Assembly: GCF_012932965.1 (NCBI RefSeq)
Contig: NZ_JABBXH010000003.1
Coordinates: forward strand, 248,001 to 312,000
Length of the DNA stretch: 64,000 bases
Reading direction: 5' to 3'
DNA from: Thalassotalea algicola
Lineage (GTDB): Bacteria > Pseudomonadota > Gammaproteobacteria > Enterobacterales > Alteromonadaceae
Shown piece after piece: positions 47,023 to 56,362 of the stretch (within the stretch, counting starts at the first letter, position 1; every line of letters begins with the position of its first letter). A program made the position numbers and the translations under genes. Below the pieces are notes generated by a model. It searched no databases, was not told where the DNA came from, and worked only from the letters and a program-made list of their open reading frames with translations.

Positions 47023-47637
47023 ATGCGATTTTTATTTTCTATTATTCTATTCAGCATCATGAGTTTGCCTGCTAATGGTCAAAACTTGCAGGCGGTGCAA
47101 ATTTATACTGACAATCAATTGTTAGACTTAATAAAAGAAAATAAGCATTTAAGCCAAGTAGTTTTAGATGAATGTCAGCTAGTTCAAGACATAGAAGCTC
47201 GAGCTATTAGAGCGCAAATGCCTTCATATCAATTTTTATGGGGCGATATGTTGGCTTATGGAGTGTGTATAAAAAAGAACGTTGAACTGGGGTTGTATTA
47301 CATGCAAAGTGCCGCTGATCAAGGATTACCAGAAGCATTAGAGCAAATGGGCCGTTATTATCATATTGGCAAGTTTATGCAGCCTGATCTAGAAAAAGCG
47401 ATAGTGTTTTTAAAAGCGGCCGCGAGTTCTAATAACTTAAATGCACAATTGAGATTAGCAGACATCTATAATCGAGGGCACGGTAGTCCACTTGATTTCC
47501 CTGCTTTATATTCGCAGCTGCATCATGCTGTAACCGATGATAAGAAAATTCATAAACGAATCAGTACGTCTCTTTCAGAACTAGCAGAAAAAATGCCGGA
47601 ACATATCGTTGCAAAGGCTAAACGAGTGAAATACTAA
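47023..47637 (+). CDS. motX: Sodium-driven flagellar motor protein MotX
   Basis: Periplasmic T-ring protein of 204 residues that helps anchor the sodium-driven PomA/PomB stators to the polar flagellar motor. It has a signal peptide (1-19, ending ANGQ), then the characteristic DECQLVQDIEARAIRAQMPS-like region (key part ECQLVQDIEARA) and Sel1-type repeats such as LGLYYMQSAADQGLPEALEQ. The start is ATG 47023; GTG 47011 also fits but would leave only about 12 bases of leader from the predicted sigma-28 start. As in Vibrio, it lies beside rnr and away from the flagellar clusters. Confidence 0.88.
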   Translation: MRFLFSIILFSIMSLPANGQNLQAVQIYTDNQLLDLIKENKHLSQVVLDECQLVQDIEARAIRAQMPSYQFLWGDMLAYGVCIKKNVELGLYYMQSAADQGLPEALEQMGRYYHIGKFMQPDLEKAIVFLKAAASSNNLNAQLRLADIYNRGHGSPLDFPALYSQLHHAVTDDKKIHKRISTSLSELAEKMPEHIVAKAKRVKY

Positions 47638-47708
47638 ATTTCTTGCTAATTTGCTCACTAGATTAAGTATTTAGGTTTATAATACAAAAAAAATCTAGAG
47701 CAAATCAT

Positions 47709-50138
47709 GTGAGCCCTAAAGACCCTTTCCAACAGCGTGAAGCACAAAAATACGAAAAGCCAGTTGCTAGCCGTGAGCACCTGCTTGAGCTTATCAAGTT
47801 ATCACCTGTCCCACTTACTTTTAGCGCGATAATTAAAAAACTTGGCTATAACAAGGATGAAGAACGCAAAGTTGGTGTTAAAAGACGCCTAAGAGCGATG
47901 GAAAATGCAGGACAGCTAACCTTCAATAAATTCAAACAGTACGTGATTGCAGACCAAACTAACAAGCTTACCGGTCGGGTTATTGGTCACCGAGACGGCT
48001 ATGGTTTTTTTGCGCCAGATGGCGGTGGCAAAGACTTTTTTATTTCTTCTCATGAAATGCAAAGGGCAATACATGGCGATATAGTCGAAGCAATATTGTT
48101 AGACCGTACCGATCGTCAAGGCCGTAAAGAAATTAAAATACTCGATGTCATCGAACCTCGTAAGAGTGGCATAGTTGGCCGTTTCTTTGTTGAAAATCAT
48201 TTAGCTTTTGTCGTACCAGACGATGCTCGGATTAATCAAGATATTATCATTGTGCCTGATGGTAAGTTAGGCGCTCGTCACGGACAGGTTGTTGTGGTGG
48301 AAGTAATTCAGCGTCCTAGTAAACGCTCAAACGCTGTCGGTAAAGTTACTGAAGTGTTAGGCGATCATATGGCGCCAGGCATGGAAATAGATATTGCTTT
48401 AAGAGAGCATGATTTGCCGCACACATGGCCTGAAAAAGTAGATAGAGAAATTGAAAAGCTTTCGGAAGAAGTTGAAGAAAGTGCCAAGCTTGGTCGTAAA
48501 GATTTACGAGATCTACCTTTAGTTACTATTGATGGCGAAGATGCTCGAGACTTTGATGATGCTGTTTATTGCGAACGCAAGAAATCTGGCGGCTGGCGAC
48601 TTTGGGTCGCTATTGCTGATGTAAGTTATTATGTGCAGCCAGGTTATGCATTAGACGACGAAGCGTTCACTCGAGGTAATTCTGTTTATTTCCCAAGCCA
48701 AGTAATTCCTATGCTGCCGGAAAAGCTTTCTAATGGCTTGTGTTCGTTAAATCCAGATGTTGATCGTTTATGTATGGTTTGTGAAATGACCATTAGCGAT
48801 CGCGGAAAACTGTCAGGTAGTAAGTTTTACCCTGCAGTAATGCGCTCCCATGCTCGGTTTACTTATACAAAAGTTGCTGCCATTTTAGATGGTGATAAAA
48901 AGCTTCGAGAGCAATACTCTGATAGGGTTTCAGAGCTGGAAGAGTTACACGCGCTGTATACGACATTAAACGACGCTAGATTAAAACGTGGTGCGATTGC
49001 ATTTGAAACTGAAGAATCTCGTTTTATCTTCAATGAAGACAAAAAAATAGAGGCAATTTTGCCACTTGTACGAAACGACGCGCATAAAATGATCGAAGAG
49101 TGCATGATCCTAGCAAATGTTGCCACGGCCAAATTTGTAGAAAAGCACAGTATGCCAGGGCTCTTTCGAGTTCATGACAAACCGAGCGAAGAAAAGTATA
49201 AAAACTTTGTCAGCTACTTAGCTGAACTTGGTCTGTCGATGCCCTTTACTGAACAGCCTGAGCCACAAGATTATTGTGATATTTTAGCAAAAGTAGCAGA
49301 TAGACCCGATCAAGAGCTTATTCAAACCATGCTGCTGCGTTCGATGAGACAAGCGGTATATCAAAGCGATAATATTGGTCACTTTGGTTTAGCCTTGGAA
49401 TCCTATAGTCATTTCACTTCACCGATTAGGCGCTATCCGGATTTAGTTATTCATCGAGTGATTAAAGCGATTCTAGAAGCGCAAGAAAATAACCCAGTGA
49501 ATATTGGGTGCTTTAGTTATTCTGAAGAGCAAGTGGTTGCTTTGGGTGAGCATTGCTCGATGACAGAGCGTCGAGCAGATGATGCCACCCGTGATGTGTC
49601 AGATTGGCTAAAATGCGAATACATGCAGGATCACGTTGGCGATGAATTTACAGGAGTAATTTCTACGGTTACCAATTTTGGTATGTTTGTGCGCTTATCT
49701 GATTTGCATATTGAAGGTCTCATTCATATTACTTCGCTTGGCCGAGATTATTATCATTTTGATGATGTTCGCATGTGCTTAACTGGAGAAAAAACAGGTG
49801 CGAAATACCATGTAGGTGATGTACTAAAAGTACAAGTTGCATCGGTAAACCTAGATGAAAAGAAAATAGATTTAGTGCTGGCTGGCGAAGATGCAGTCTT
49901 AAAACGAGCAAAGCCGCTTCGAGGAAAGGACAAAAATGCCAAACCTCCGATGCGAGACAAATCCAAAGCTAAAGCCAAAAGTGGAAAACGCGGTGGTGTA
50001 AGTTATACACCAGATAAATCGACGGATAAAAAATCATCGGGTAAAAAGACAAAACACGAAAAAGCTAAAGTTACTAAACGTAAAGCCCGCAAATCGAGGC
50101 CGGGCAAAAATGCTCGAAAGCAGAAAAAAGTTAAATAA
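47709..50138 (+). CDS. rnr: Ribonuclease R
   Basis: 3'-to-5' exoribonuclease of 809 residues that degrades structured RNA and takes part in mRNA and rRNA quality control. It has an N-terminal winged helix (about 20-80), cold-shock domains (about 85-240) and a catalytic RNB domain (about 265-600). The metal ligands are in IDGEDARDFDDA (274-285). An S1 domain (about 645-730) and a long lysine-rich tail complete it. The start is GTG 47709, because the overlapping ATG at 47707 is followed at once by a stop. A TATAAT hexamer at 47678-47683 may mark its own promoter. rlmB follows after 23 bases. Confidence 0.96.
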   Translation: MSPKDPFQQREAQKYEKPVASREHLLELIKLSPVPLTFSAIIKKLGYNKDEERKVGVKRRLRAMENAGQLTFNKFKQYVIADQTNKLTGRVIGHRDGYGFFAPDGGGKDFFISSHEMQRAIHGDIVEAILLDRTDRQGRKEIKILDVIEPRKSGIVGRFFVENHLAFVVPDDARINQDIIIVPDGKLGARHGQVVVVEVIQRPSKRSNAVGKVTEVLGDHMAPGMEIDIALREHDLPHTWPEKVDREIEKLSEEVEESAKLGRKDLRDLPLVTIDGEDARDFDDAVYCERKKSGGWRLWVAIADVSYYVQPGYALDDEAFTRGNSVYFPSQVIPMLPEKLSNGLCSLNPDVDRLCMVCEMTISDRGKLSGSKFYPAVMRSHARFTYTKVAAILDGDKKLREQYSDRVSELEELHALYTTLNDARLKRGAIAFETEESRFIFNEDKKIEAILPLVRNDAHKMIEECMILANVATAKFVEKHSMPGLFRVHDKPSEEKYKNFVSYLAELGLSMPFTEQPEPQDYCDILAKVADRPDQELIQTMLLRSMRQAVYQSDNIGHFGLALESYSHFTSPIRRYPDLVIHRVIKAILEAQENNPVNIGCFSYSEEQVVALGEHCSMTERRADDATRDVSDWLKCEYMQDHVGDEFTGVISTVTNFGMFVRLSDLHIEGLIHITSLGRDYYHFDDVRMCLTGEKTGAKYHVGDVLKVQVASVNLDEKKIDLVLAGEDAVLKRAKPLRGKDKNAKPPMRDKSKAKAKSGKRGGVSYTPDKSTDKKSSGKKTKHEKAKVTKRKARKSRPGKNARKQKKVK

Positions 50139-50161
50139 GGTCAAAGGTATAAAAGAGCACT

Positions 50162-50917
50162 ATGGCAAAAGATGAAATTGTTTTAGGTATTCACGCAATA
50201 AACGCATTAATAAAACGTTCGCCAGAGCGTTTTATTGAGATGTGGCTACTAAAAGGTCGTGATGATGAGCGTTTATTACCCATTATCAATCTAGCAAGAA
50301 AATACAAAATCCCAGTGCAGTTTGTTCACCGTAAAGTGCTCGACGATAAGGCCGATGGCGAACAACACCAAGGCGTTATTGCTCGAGTAACGCCAGGTAA
50401 AACTTATACAGAAAATGATATTGAAGACATTTTGTCACAAGCCGATAGCCGTGATGAGTTGCCTTTTTTGTTGATCCTTGATGGTGTTACTGACCCGCAT
50501 AATCTTGGCGCATGTTTACGAAATGCTGATGCAGCTGGTGTACAAGCAATTATAGTTCCTAAAGATAAAGCAGCTCGCATAACGGCAACTGTAAGGAAGG
50601 TCGCGGTAGGTGCTGCTGAAACAGTACCTTTAGTGCAGGTTACTAATCTTGCACGTACCATGAAACAGCTTCAGCAAATGGGTGTTTGGATAATTGGTAC
50701 GGCTGGAGAAACCGATTCTTGTCTTTATGACGTTAAGCTTGACGGGCCGATGGCATTAGTTATGGGGGCAGAAGGTAAAGGCATGCGACGTTTAACTAGA
50801 GAGCATTGTGACCAATTAGTTAAATTACCTATGGCTGGCAGTGTTTCCAGTTTAAATGTGTCAGTAGCTACAGGCATTTGTTTATTTGAAATTGTCAGAC
50901 AAAGACTTAAACAATAG
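50162..50917 (+). CDS. rlmB: 23S rRNA (guanosine-2'-O-)-methyltransferase RlmB
   Basis: SpoU-type methyltransferase of 251 residues that methylates the ribose of G2251 in 23S rRNA. It has an N-terminal substrate-binding domain (1-75) and a knotted catalytic domain with the three SpoU motifs: [19 protein letters not shown] (motif 1, given in full as 19 residues), [13 protein letters not shown] (motif 2) and [17 protein letters not shown] (motif 3). It is the second gene of the conserved rnr-rlmB pair. Its stop is only two bases from the stop of a convergent gene. Confidence 0.96.
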   Translation: MAKDEIVLGIHAINALIKRSPERFIEMWLLKGRDDERLLPIINLARKYKIPVQFVHRKVLDDKADGEQHQGVIARVTPGKTYTENDIEDILSQADSRDELPFLLILDGVTDPHNLGACLRNADAAGVQAIIVPKDKAARITATVRKVAVGAAETVPLVQVTNLARTMKQLQQMGVWIIGTAGETDSCLYDVKLDGPMALVMGAEGKGMRRLTREHCDQLVKLPMAGSVSSLNVSVATGICLFEIVRQRLKQ

Positions 50918-50919
50918 TT

Positions 50920-51804
50920 TTAAGGGTAGAGTTTTAACCATAGCTGCTCATTATTCGTGTCAGTGGACGCTGGCAATGTGCGATTAGTTAGATGGAAATA
51001 ACGTTTATTGCGCCATTGAGCAAGTGGAAAGAGGTTTAATGTTGCAGCGTGACTTTTTCTTAGCATTGTTATGCTGCCATCTTCTAAAGCTTGTATTAAC
51101 CCATATTCAATTTGTTCTGCCAGTATTTTGTTTTGCGTGTTTGTGAAAAAATAAATAGGGAAAGGGTAATGTAGAACCAGCTCGTCATACATTACTAGTT
51201 CAGGGTAACGCTCTTTAGCTGCTTTTAATTCAGCATAACCTTCAAATATTGCTCTTGGGAAATAGTCACAACGCTTCTGGGCAAGCATTTTAAACATAAG
51301 ATCAAAACGAGATACGCGAATAACCTGATAACCGTTATCCTCTAAAATATCGGAATCTGGCCAATGTTCGCCTTGGCAGGCGAGTTTTTGCTTTAATTCT
51401 ACTTCAGTGATATTGCTAAAATCGTTTAGGTTATCTCGATGAACTATTGAGACTCGATAACCTAATAAGCCTTTAAATAATGGAATTTTGATAGGAATAA
51501 GTTCCTGTTCGCGTTCATTATTGGTGCCAGCCCAATGAATATTCACTAAATTGTTGGTAAGCAGTTTAATAGAGCGACCTTGAGTAGTGTTCTGGGCATC
51601 AATAATTTCAATAGCTTTATATGGATATAAGGCTTTGCTTTTATCTAACGCGAGTGTTAATAAATCTCGAAAATATTCATAGCTGGCATCTTCAATGGAT
51701 TGTGCTCCCATCACTTTTATGCTCAGTGACTCTTCTGCACATACACTTAAAGAGTGAGAAAATACAAATAAAAGTGTTGTGATATATTTATTAAATACCA
51801 TCAA
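50920..51804 (-). CDS. Orphan periplasmic substrate-binding-like protein (paralogue)
   Basis: Exported protein of 294 residues with a signal peptide (1-23, ending SVCAEE). It is paralogous to the protein at 33020-33883, sharing FKGLLGYRV, then EHWPDSDILEDNGYQVIRVS, DYFPRAIFEGYAEL and YPFPIYFFTN. The fold resembles type 3 solute-binding proteins, but no transporter genes are nearby. It lies in the variable slot between rlmB and rpsF. The function is unknown; sensing of a small molecule is one possibility. The first Met could be either of two adjacent ATGs. Confidence 0.65.
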   Translation of the reverse strand: MMVFNKYITTLLFVFSHSLSVCAEESLSIKVMGAQSIEDASYEYFRDLLTLALDKSKALYPYKAIEIIDAQNTTQGRSIKLLTNNLVNIHWAGTNNEREQELIPIKIPLFKGLLGYRVSIVHRDNLNDFSNITEVELKQKLACQGEHWPDSDILEDNGYQVIRVSRFDLMFKMLAQKRCDYFPRAIFEGYAELKAAKERYPELVMYDELVLHYPFPIYFFTNTQNKILAEQIEYGLIQALEDGSITMLRKSHAATLNLFPLAQWRNKRYFHLTNRTLPASTDTNNEQLWLKLYP

Positions 51805-52177
51805 ATTAGAATTTTAACCCGCCGAATATCTTTACAGTCTCTTATGAACATAGTCGAAGTTAAGAAAAGATTCACTGTTAAAGTAACTACATATTTATAG
51901 AGTTCTAACATAACTTCTCGTTGCTCTACTCATCAGTAGAAGGTAATAAGTGGCTAACTAAAGGAAAGTGTTGCTGGTTATACATATTGCCTATGTGTCA
52001 ACATCGTTAAGTTCAATAAAAGCAATTACTTAGTTCGTTTATTTTCGTATTTTTTGTTTCAAAAAATCTATAATTTTTCTATTTTTGGTATTAAATATAA
52101 GTTTTTTAGGACTTTAATTAAGCCAACTTGAAAAACTATCTGAGTATTTAAAACAACATAAACTCAGGAAGTTAATA
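51805..52177. other. 373-base AT-rich intergenic region between divergent genes
   Basis: No supported gene or RNA was found here. It must hold promoters for both divergent neighbours. A TATAAT hexamer at 52069-52074 is the best -10 candidate for the rightward gene, without a clear -35. The short inverted repeat CTGAGT (52140-52145) / ACTCAG (52162-52167) ends in the ribosome binding site of the next gene and could partly mask it. Confidence 0.4.
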
Positions 52178-53821
52178 ATGAAACCTAACAAGTTATTCAT
52201 CTCTTTATTTCTTACTTCGGCATGCTTCGGAGCACATGCTGGTCAACAAATTAAGCCTATTGAACCGATCATGGTGACGATTCCAGCTGGTAGTTTCGAC
52301 ATGGGCTCAACGGAAAGTGAAAGTACTCAACCGATTCACACTGTATCGTTACCGGAATTTAGTCTAGGTAAATACGAAGTTACTGTGAAGGAGTTTGGTC
52401 AATTTATTCATGCAACAAATTATCAGGCTCCAACAGAGTGTAGACACGAATTGGATGGTTGGTTTAGGCCATCAAGCAAAGGTAACTGGCAAACCAATGC
52501 GCTGAATACTAGCGAGTTTCAGCCTGTCGTTTGTATTAATTGGCAAGCAGCTAAAGCTTATGTCGATTGGCTGGCAAAAGAAACCGGTAGACCATACCGT
52601 TTGCCTACAGAAGCCGAGTGGGAATACGCTGCTCGTGCAGGCACCAAAACTACATATTCATTTGGTGATGAGTCGAAAGTGAATGTCTGTGAATATGCCA
52701 ATACTGCAGATTTGTACGGTGAAAGTATATTACAGCGTGATCGAAATACCAGCTACGTAAACTGGAGCACAGGAATTAATAACTGTTCTGACGGCTCTGC
52801 GTACGCAAGCATCGTTGGTATGTATAAACCTAACCCATTCGGATTGCATGACATGTTGAGTAACGTTTTAGAGTTCTTGCAAGACTGTTATGTAGATAAT
52901 TATCAAGGAGCACCGGTTGATGGTTCGGCACGCGAGAGTGAAAATTGTGAACGTCGAGCGACAAGGGGAGGAAGTTGGCACTGGAACCACTGGCCGTTAA
53001 CTAATCGTGGTCGAATTCCTGTCGATTTTGCTGGTGGTGTTGATGGCTTTCGTATTGCGCTCGATGGTAAAGCGCCTAGTTTAAGTAAGAAAACTAAGGT
53101 ATTTAAGAATGCATTGCTACATGCACAAAACCTTGAACAAAAACGACGTGACTTAGTAGCTGAATTGCCGGCAAAAGTCGAAAACCTAGTTCTTAACGTA
53201 GAAGATGGTTTAGTGAAGCTGACTTGGGATAAAAGCAGCGATGAAGAAGTGACAGGGTATCGTGTGTATCGTAATCAAATCGCGGGAACCATGTTCAAAC
53301 TAAGAGGTATGAATATTAAAGGAAGTGAATTTGTAGAGCCTCTTGTAGATAACTCTTACGAATACGTTGTAGTTGCTGTTAAAAACCATATGCAAGGGGA
53401 GTACAGTGAACAGGTTAAAACGCCAGTTGGCTGGACAAGCATTCCTGGGCAAGTGGAAGCTGAGTGGGGGGAAACCATCACCGGTGCCGCGATTACTATG
53501 AGCTCAGATGGTGAAGGCGATTTCAATTTAACGGGGCGTGATGGAATTGCTAAGGATGCGGAAATGACTTATCAAATTAATGTACCGAAAGCGGGCCATT
53601 ATGAGTTGAGTTATCGTGTAGCAACACCAAATGAGGTTAATGGGTTTGATGTGTTATTAAATGATAAGAAATTAGCTACAGCTGCAATTGACGTGACGGG
53701 TGGCTACCATGACTGGCAAACCCAAACAGCATCAAAAGTATACTTACCTAAAGGTAAGCACATACTTAAATTAAAGTCGTTAGACAGCTTCTGGAAACTC
53801 AACTGGATTGCACTCAACTAG
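52178..53821 (+). CDS. Secreted formylglycine-enzyme-like protein with FN3 and carbohydrate-binding domains
   Basis: Exported protein of 547 residues. After a signal peptide (1-21, ending AHAG) comes an FGE/SUMF1-type domain (about 28-305), recognised by MVTIPAGSFDMGSTESE, YRLPTEAEWEYAARAG, NPFGLHDMLSNVLEF and RGGSW. An FN3 domain (about 325-415) and a CBM6/35-like jelly roll (about 420-547) follow. At the site of the two catalytic cysteines of true formylglycine enzymes the sequence is GGSWHWNHWPLTNRGR (about 262-278), with no Cys. It is therefore probably not a sulfatase activator, and may bind carbohydrate or protein outside the cytoplasm. No sulfatase gene is nearby. Confidence 0.75.
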   Translation: MKPNKLFISLFLTSACFGAHAGQQIKPIEPIMVTIPAGSFDMGSTESESTQPIHTVSLPEFSLGKYEVTVKEFGQFIHATNYQAPTECRHELDGWFRPSSKGNWQTNALNTSEFQPVVCINWQAAKAYVDWLAKETGRPYRLPTEAEWEYAARAGTKTTYSFGDESKVNVCEYANTADLYGESILQRDRNTSYVNWSTGINNCSDGSAYASIVGMYKPNPFGLHDMLSNVLEFLQDCYVDNYQGAPVDGSARESENCERRATRGGSWHWNHWPLTNRGRIPVDFAGGVDGFRIALDGKAPSLSKKTKVFKNALLHAQNLEQKRRDLVAELPAKVENLVLNVEDGLVKLTWDKSSDEEVTGYRVYRNQIAGTMFKLRGMNIKGSEFVEPLVDNSYEYVVVAVKNHMQGEYSEQVKTPVGWTSIPGQVEAEWGETITGAAITMSSDGEGDFNLTGRDGIAKDAEMTYQINVPKAGHYELSYRVATPNEVNGFDVLLNDKKLATAAIDVTGGYHDWQTQTASKVYLPKGKHILKLKSLDSFWKLNWIALN

Positions 53822-53868
53822 CAAGCACTGATTACTACTTTTTTAGCTTCATGTTGTCAATGGACAAA

Positions 53869-55671
53869 CTATTGTATGTTGATGGCATGAAGCTTTTGTT
53901 GATTGCGGCGTGACCAATACTCGGTTGCGTGTTCTTCAATGTAGCGGAAATAGAAGTCGTAATTAATTTGCTTGTCCGGCTCATCGCACATCAGTAAAGC
54001 AATATCGAGCGATAATGATCTTTTTCCTGCAAGTTGTGCTTGTTCAAAAGCTTGTTTTCCATAAGTTTGATATTGTTCCTGCTGTTTCAATTCTTTAGCT
54101 AACCGGGCTTTTAATAGGGTGTTTTCAGGCGTTGTTGTATCGAGCGGGTTAACTAGTTCACTCGCCAAATTAAGTCGCCCAGAGGAAATGTAATAATCGA
54201 GTAATTGTCGACGACTAGATTGCGCCACCCAATGGTTGGGTGTGTGTTCGGTGTAAGTGAGCACTTGCTTTAAGTGAGGTTCTCTTTGAGCTGGACTATT
54301 GCTGTATATTGCATGGTGAAAGGGAATTTTGGCGTAGTGATACTGCGGCAGCTTGTAGCCATCCATTTTACTTTCAGCTTGTTGCAAATATAAGTACTTG
54401 TCGTCATGACGCTTGTGTTTATGTGCGAGTACAGAAAGGTAGGTTAATGCATGCAATTCACGTTCTATGTCATTTACCGCTAACGCGTGTTTAGCTGAGA
54501 GTAAAAGATGTTTTTTGATAGCGTTATAATCGCTATTTTGGTGATCTAACCAAGAACGGGCATTGTATGTATCAGCCAGTCGCCTATCATCTTTGATAGC
54601 TTCAAATGCTTTTTGCGCATTCATAAGTTTGTGATTACTTAACTCGAATATTTCTTTGTTGGTTAGAATGCTGCTTTGAAAAAGTAACGCATTACCCAGC
54701 TGTTGTGGGTTGTTTTCTTCTATGGCTAGCTGTTCTAGTTTGTCCGCTAGCGTCATCGCCGTATCGTATTGCTCCATCGTAATGTAAGTGTCAACCAGAC
54801 GGTTTAGAACCAACAAATCTTTTGGTGATTCTTGATGTGCGATAGATAGCCTCGCTTGCTTTACCTCTGGTGACAATGGTTTAGTAACCATTTCTAAAAT
54901 AAATGGTTGCTGTAAGTGAGCCGCGAGATTTTTTGTCAATTGTTCAATGGTGGTGCCAGACATTTGCCCTTGCCAGTCGCCGCTTAAGCCTTTTAGCAAA
55001 AAATCTAGGTGAACCTGCTTTTCAGAACGCCAAAATGAGCCTGATAAAATGAGCGGGTGTGATTGTTTAAGTGATTGGTAACTCAGTATTTGTGTTGCTT
55101 CATACTGCTGTGCAGAGATGTTTTTGAGTTCATTCACTTTGAAGGTTAATTGGTGAATGGGTACTTCTTGTTCAGCCATATTGGTGAAAGTAAACGGGAC
55201 AATCGCAACTTGTGGTTTACTCTCCTTATTCACTGAGAAAACGCTAGAAAAATAGCTAACAAAACCAATCAACAATACCGCGATAAATGCTATTAATCTC
55301 CAATGTGTTTTATTTTGTGCACGAGTTTGTTGTGCTGTGGAGGGCACATTTACTGGCTGAATAGGGGATTCAGCATTTTGGCATTGAAATGTCAGTTGCC
55401 ATTGATAGCCACGCTTGGCAAAGGTTTTAATAGCGTTACCACCAAATAAGCTACGCAAATGGCTGATGTTCTGGAAAACTGCTTGCTCAGAAACTACTTT
55501 GCCTTGCCATACTTCAGATAATATTGTGTCTTTACTAACGACCGATTGGTTATTTTCCAATAAGAGCTTTAGCAAAAGAGCTTCATTATGTCGAATCGCA
55601 ATTGTTTGTTGATTGTGCTTAAGAGTTAAGCTGTTGGCATCAAATTCAAACTGTTCAAAGTAGTAACGCAT
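53869..55671 (-). CDS. CadC/ToxR-like membrane-bound transcriptional regulator with TPR-like domain
   Basis: Regulator of 600 residues. An N-terminal winged-helix DNA-binding domain of the OmpR/CadC type (about 1-95, including KDTILSEVWQGKVVSEQAVF) is followed by a linker, one membrane helix (about 125-146) and a long periplasmic region rich in helical repeats, probably TPR. Such proteins sense periplasmic signals and bind DNA directly. The open frame runs to 55740 (TTG), with another ATG at 55698. I prefer ATG 55671 because MRYYFEQFEFD is the usual family start; no start has a clear ribosome binding site. It is convergent with the FGE-like gene and may control its neighbours. Confidence 0.75.
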   Translation of the reverse strand: MRYYFEQFEFDANSLTLKHNQQTIAIRHNEALLLKLLLENNQSVVSKDTILSEVWQGKVVSEQAVFQNISHLRSLFGGNAIKTFAKRGYQWQLTFQCQNAESPIQPVNVPSTAQQTRAQNKTHWRLIAFIAVLLIGFVSYFSSVFSVNKESKPQVAIVPFTFTNMAEQEVPIHQLTFKVNELKNISAQQYEATQILSYQSLKQSHPLILSGSFWRSEKQVHLDFLLKGLSGDWQGQMSGTTIEQLTKNLAAHLQQPFILEMVTKPLSPEVKQARLSIAHQESPKDLLVLNRLVDTYITMEQYDTAMTLADKLEQLAIEENNPQQLGNALLFQSSILTNKEIFELSNHKLMNAQKAFEAIKDDRRLADTYNARSWLDHQNSDYNAIKKHLLLSAKHALAVNDIERELHALTYLSVLAHKHKRHDDKYLYLQQAESKMDGYKLPQYHYAKIPFHHAIYSNSPAQREPHLKQVLTYTEHTPNHWVAQSSRRQLLDYYISSGRLNLASELVNPLDTTTPENTLLKARLAKELKQQEQYQTYGKQAFEQAQLAGKRSLSLDIALLMCDEPDKQINYDFYFRYIEEHATEYWSRRNQQKLHAINIQ

Positions 55672-55822
55672 TGAGTGATTATTGTCGTTTATTATCATTT
55701 TTAGCACGCTAGTGTACTTAACCTTTGTTGAGAATGGCAAAGAAACTATTAGCCGAATTGCAACAATTTTTATATTAAGACAACTCTCTTATCGATAAAC
55801 TTCCTTTGCTCTAAGTAAAAGC

Positions 55823-55851
55823 TTGCCTTTATTGCTTAATTTCCCTACAAT
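55823..55851 (+). promoter_or_regulatory. Sigma-70 promoter of the rpsF operon
   Basis: TTGCCT (55823-55828) and TACAAT (55846-55851) are separated by 17 bases. The following GCGACC is a GC-rich discriminator, as is usual for growth-controlled ribosomal promoters. The predicted start is near 55858, giving a leader of about 87 bases. Confidence 0.6.
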
Positions 55852-55888
55852 ACGCGACCTTAAATCAGCCGCAAGTTTTGTTCCTTGC

Positions 55889-55944
55889 CTCAACACTGGT
55901 GTTGGCTGAGCCAGATACGAGGCTACAACCGTAAGGAGCTCGTA
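55889..55944 (+). promoter_or_regulatory. Candidate S6:S18-binding leader of rpsF
   Basis: The leader contains a small hairpin (CAACAC 55891-55896 / GTGTTG 55899-55904). It is followed by a stem (TACGA 55916-55920 with TCGTA 55940-55944, and GCT 55922-55924 with AGC 55937-55939). The loop 55925-55936 holds a CCG triplet and the AAGG ribosome binding site. S6:S18 autoregulation is known to use a CCG-containing structure in rpsF leaders. The match here is judged by eye only. Confidence 0.45.
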
Positions 55945-56352
55945 ATGCGTCATTACGAAATCGTATTTATGGTTCACCCTGATCAGAGTGAACAAGTACC
56001 TGGCATGATCCAGCGTTACTCAGACATGATCACAGCTGCTGAAGGCACAATCACTCGTCTTGAAGACTGGGGTCGCCGTCAACTAGCTTACCCAATCAAT
56101 AAACTACACAAAGCACACTACGTTTTATTAAACGTTGAAGCGCCACAGTCTGTTATTGATGAATTAGAAACTTCTTTCCGTTATAACGATGTTGTTCTAC
56201 GTAACATGATCATGCGTACTAAAGCAGCGGTAACTGAAGCATCGCCAATGGCAAATGCTAAAGATGACCGTCGCGAAGATCGCCGCGAAGCTAAGAAAGA
56301 GGTTACTGAAAAGCCAGCTGCTCCAGCTACAGAAGAAGCTGCTGCTGAATAA
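55945..56352 (+). CDS. rpsF: 30S ribosomal protein S6
   Basis: Ribosomal protein S6 of 135 residues, which binds 16S rRNA with S18. [18 protein letters not shown] and [18 protein letters not shown] are canonical. The acidic and alanine-rich tail ends TEEAAAE. The start is ATG 55945, with AAGGAG about eight bases upstream; the longer open frame covers the leader. It is the first gene of the rpsF-priB-rpsR-rplI operon. Confidence 0.97.
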   Translation: MRHYEIVFMVHPDQSEQVPGMIQRYSDMITAAEGTITRLEDWGRRQLAYPINKLHKAHYVLLNVEAPQSVIDELETSFRYNDVVLRNMIMRTKAAVTEASPMANAKDDRREDRREAKKEVTEKPAAPATEEAAAE

Positions 56353-56362
56353 TTAGTAATCC

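Noticed and set aside
52178-53100. Sulfatase-activating formylglycine enzyme
   Set aside because: The catalytic cysteine pair is missing and no sulfatase gene is nearby.
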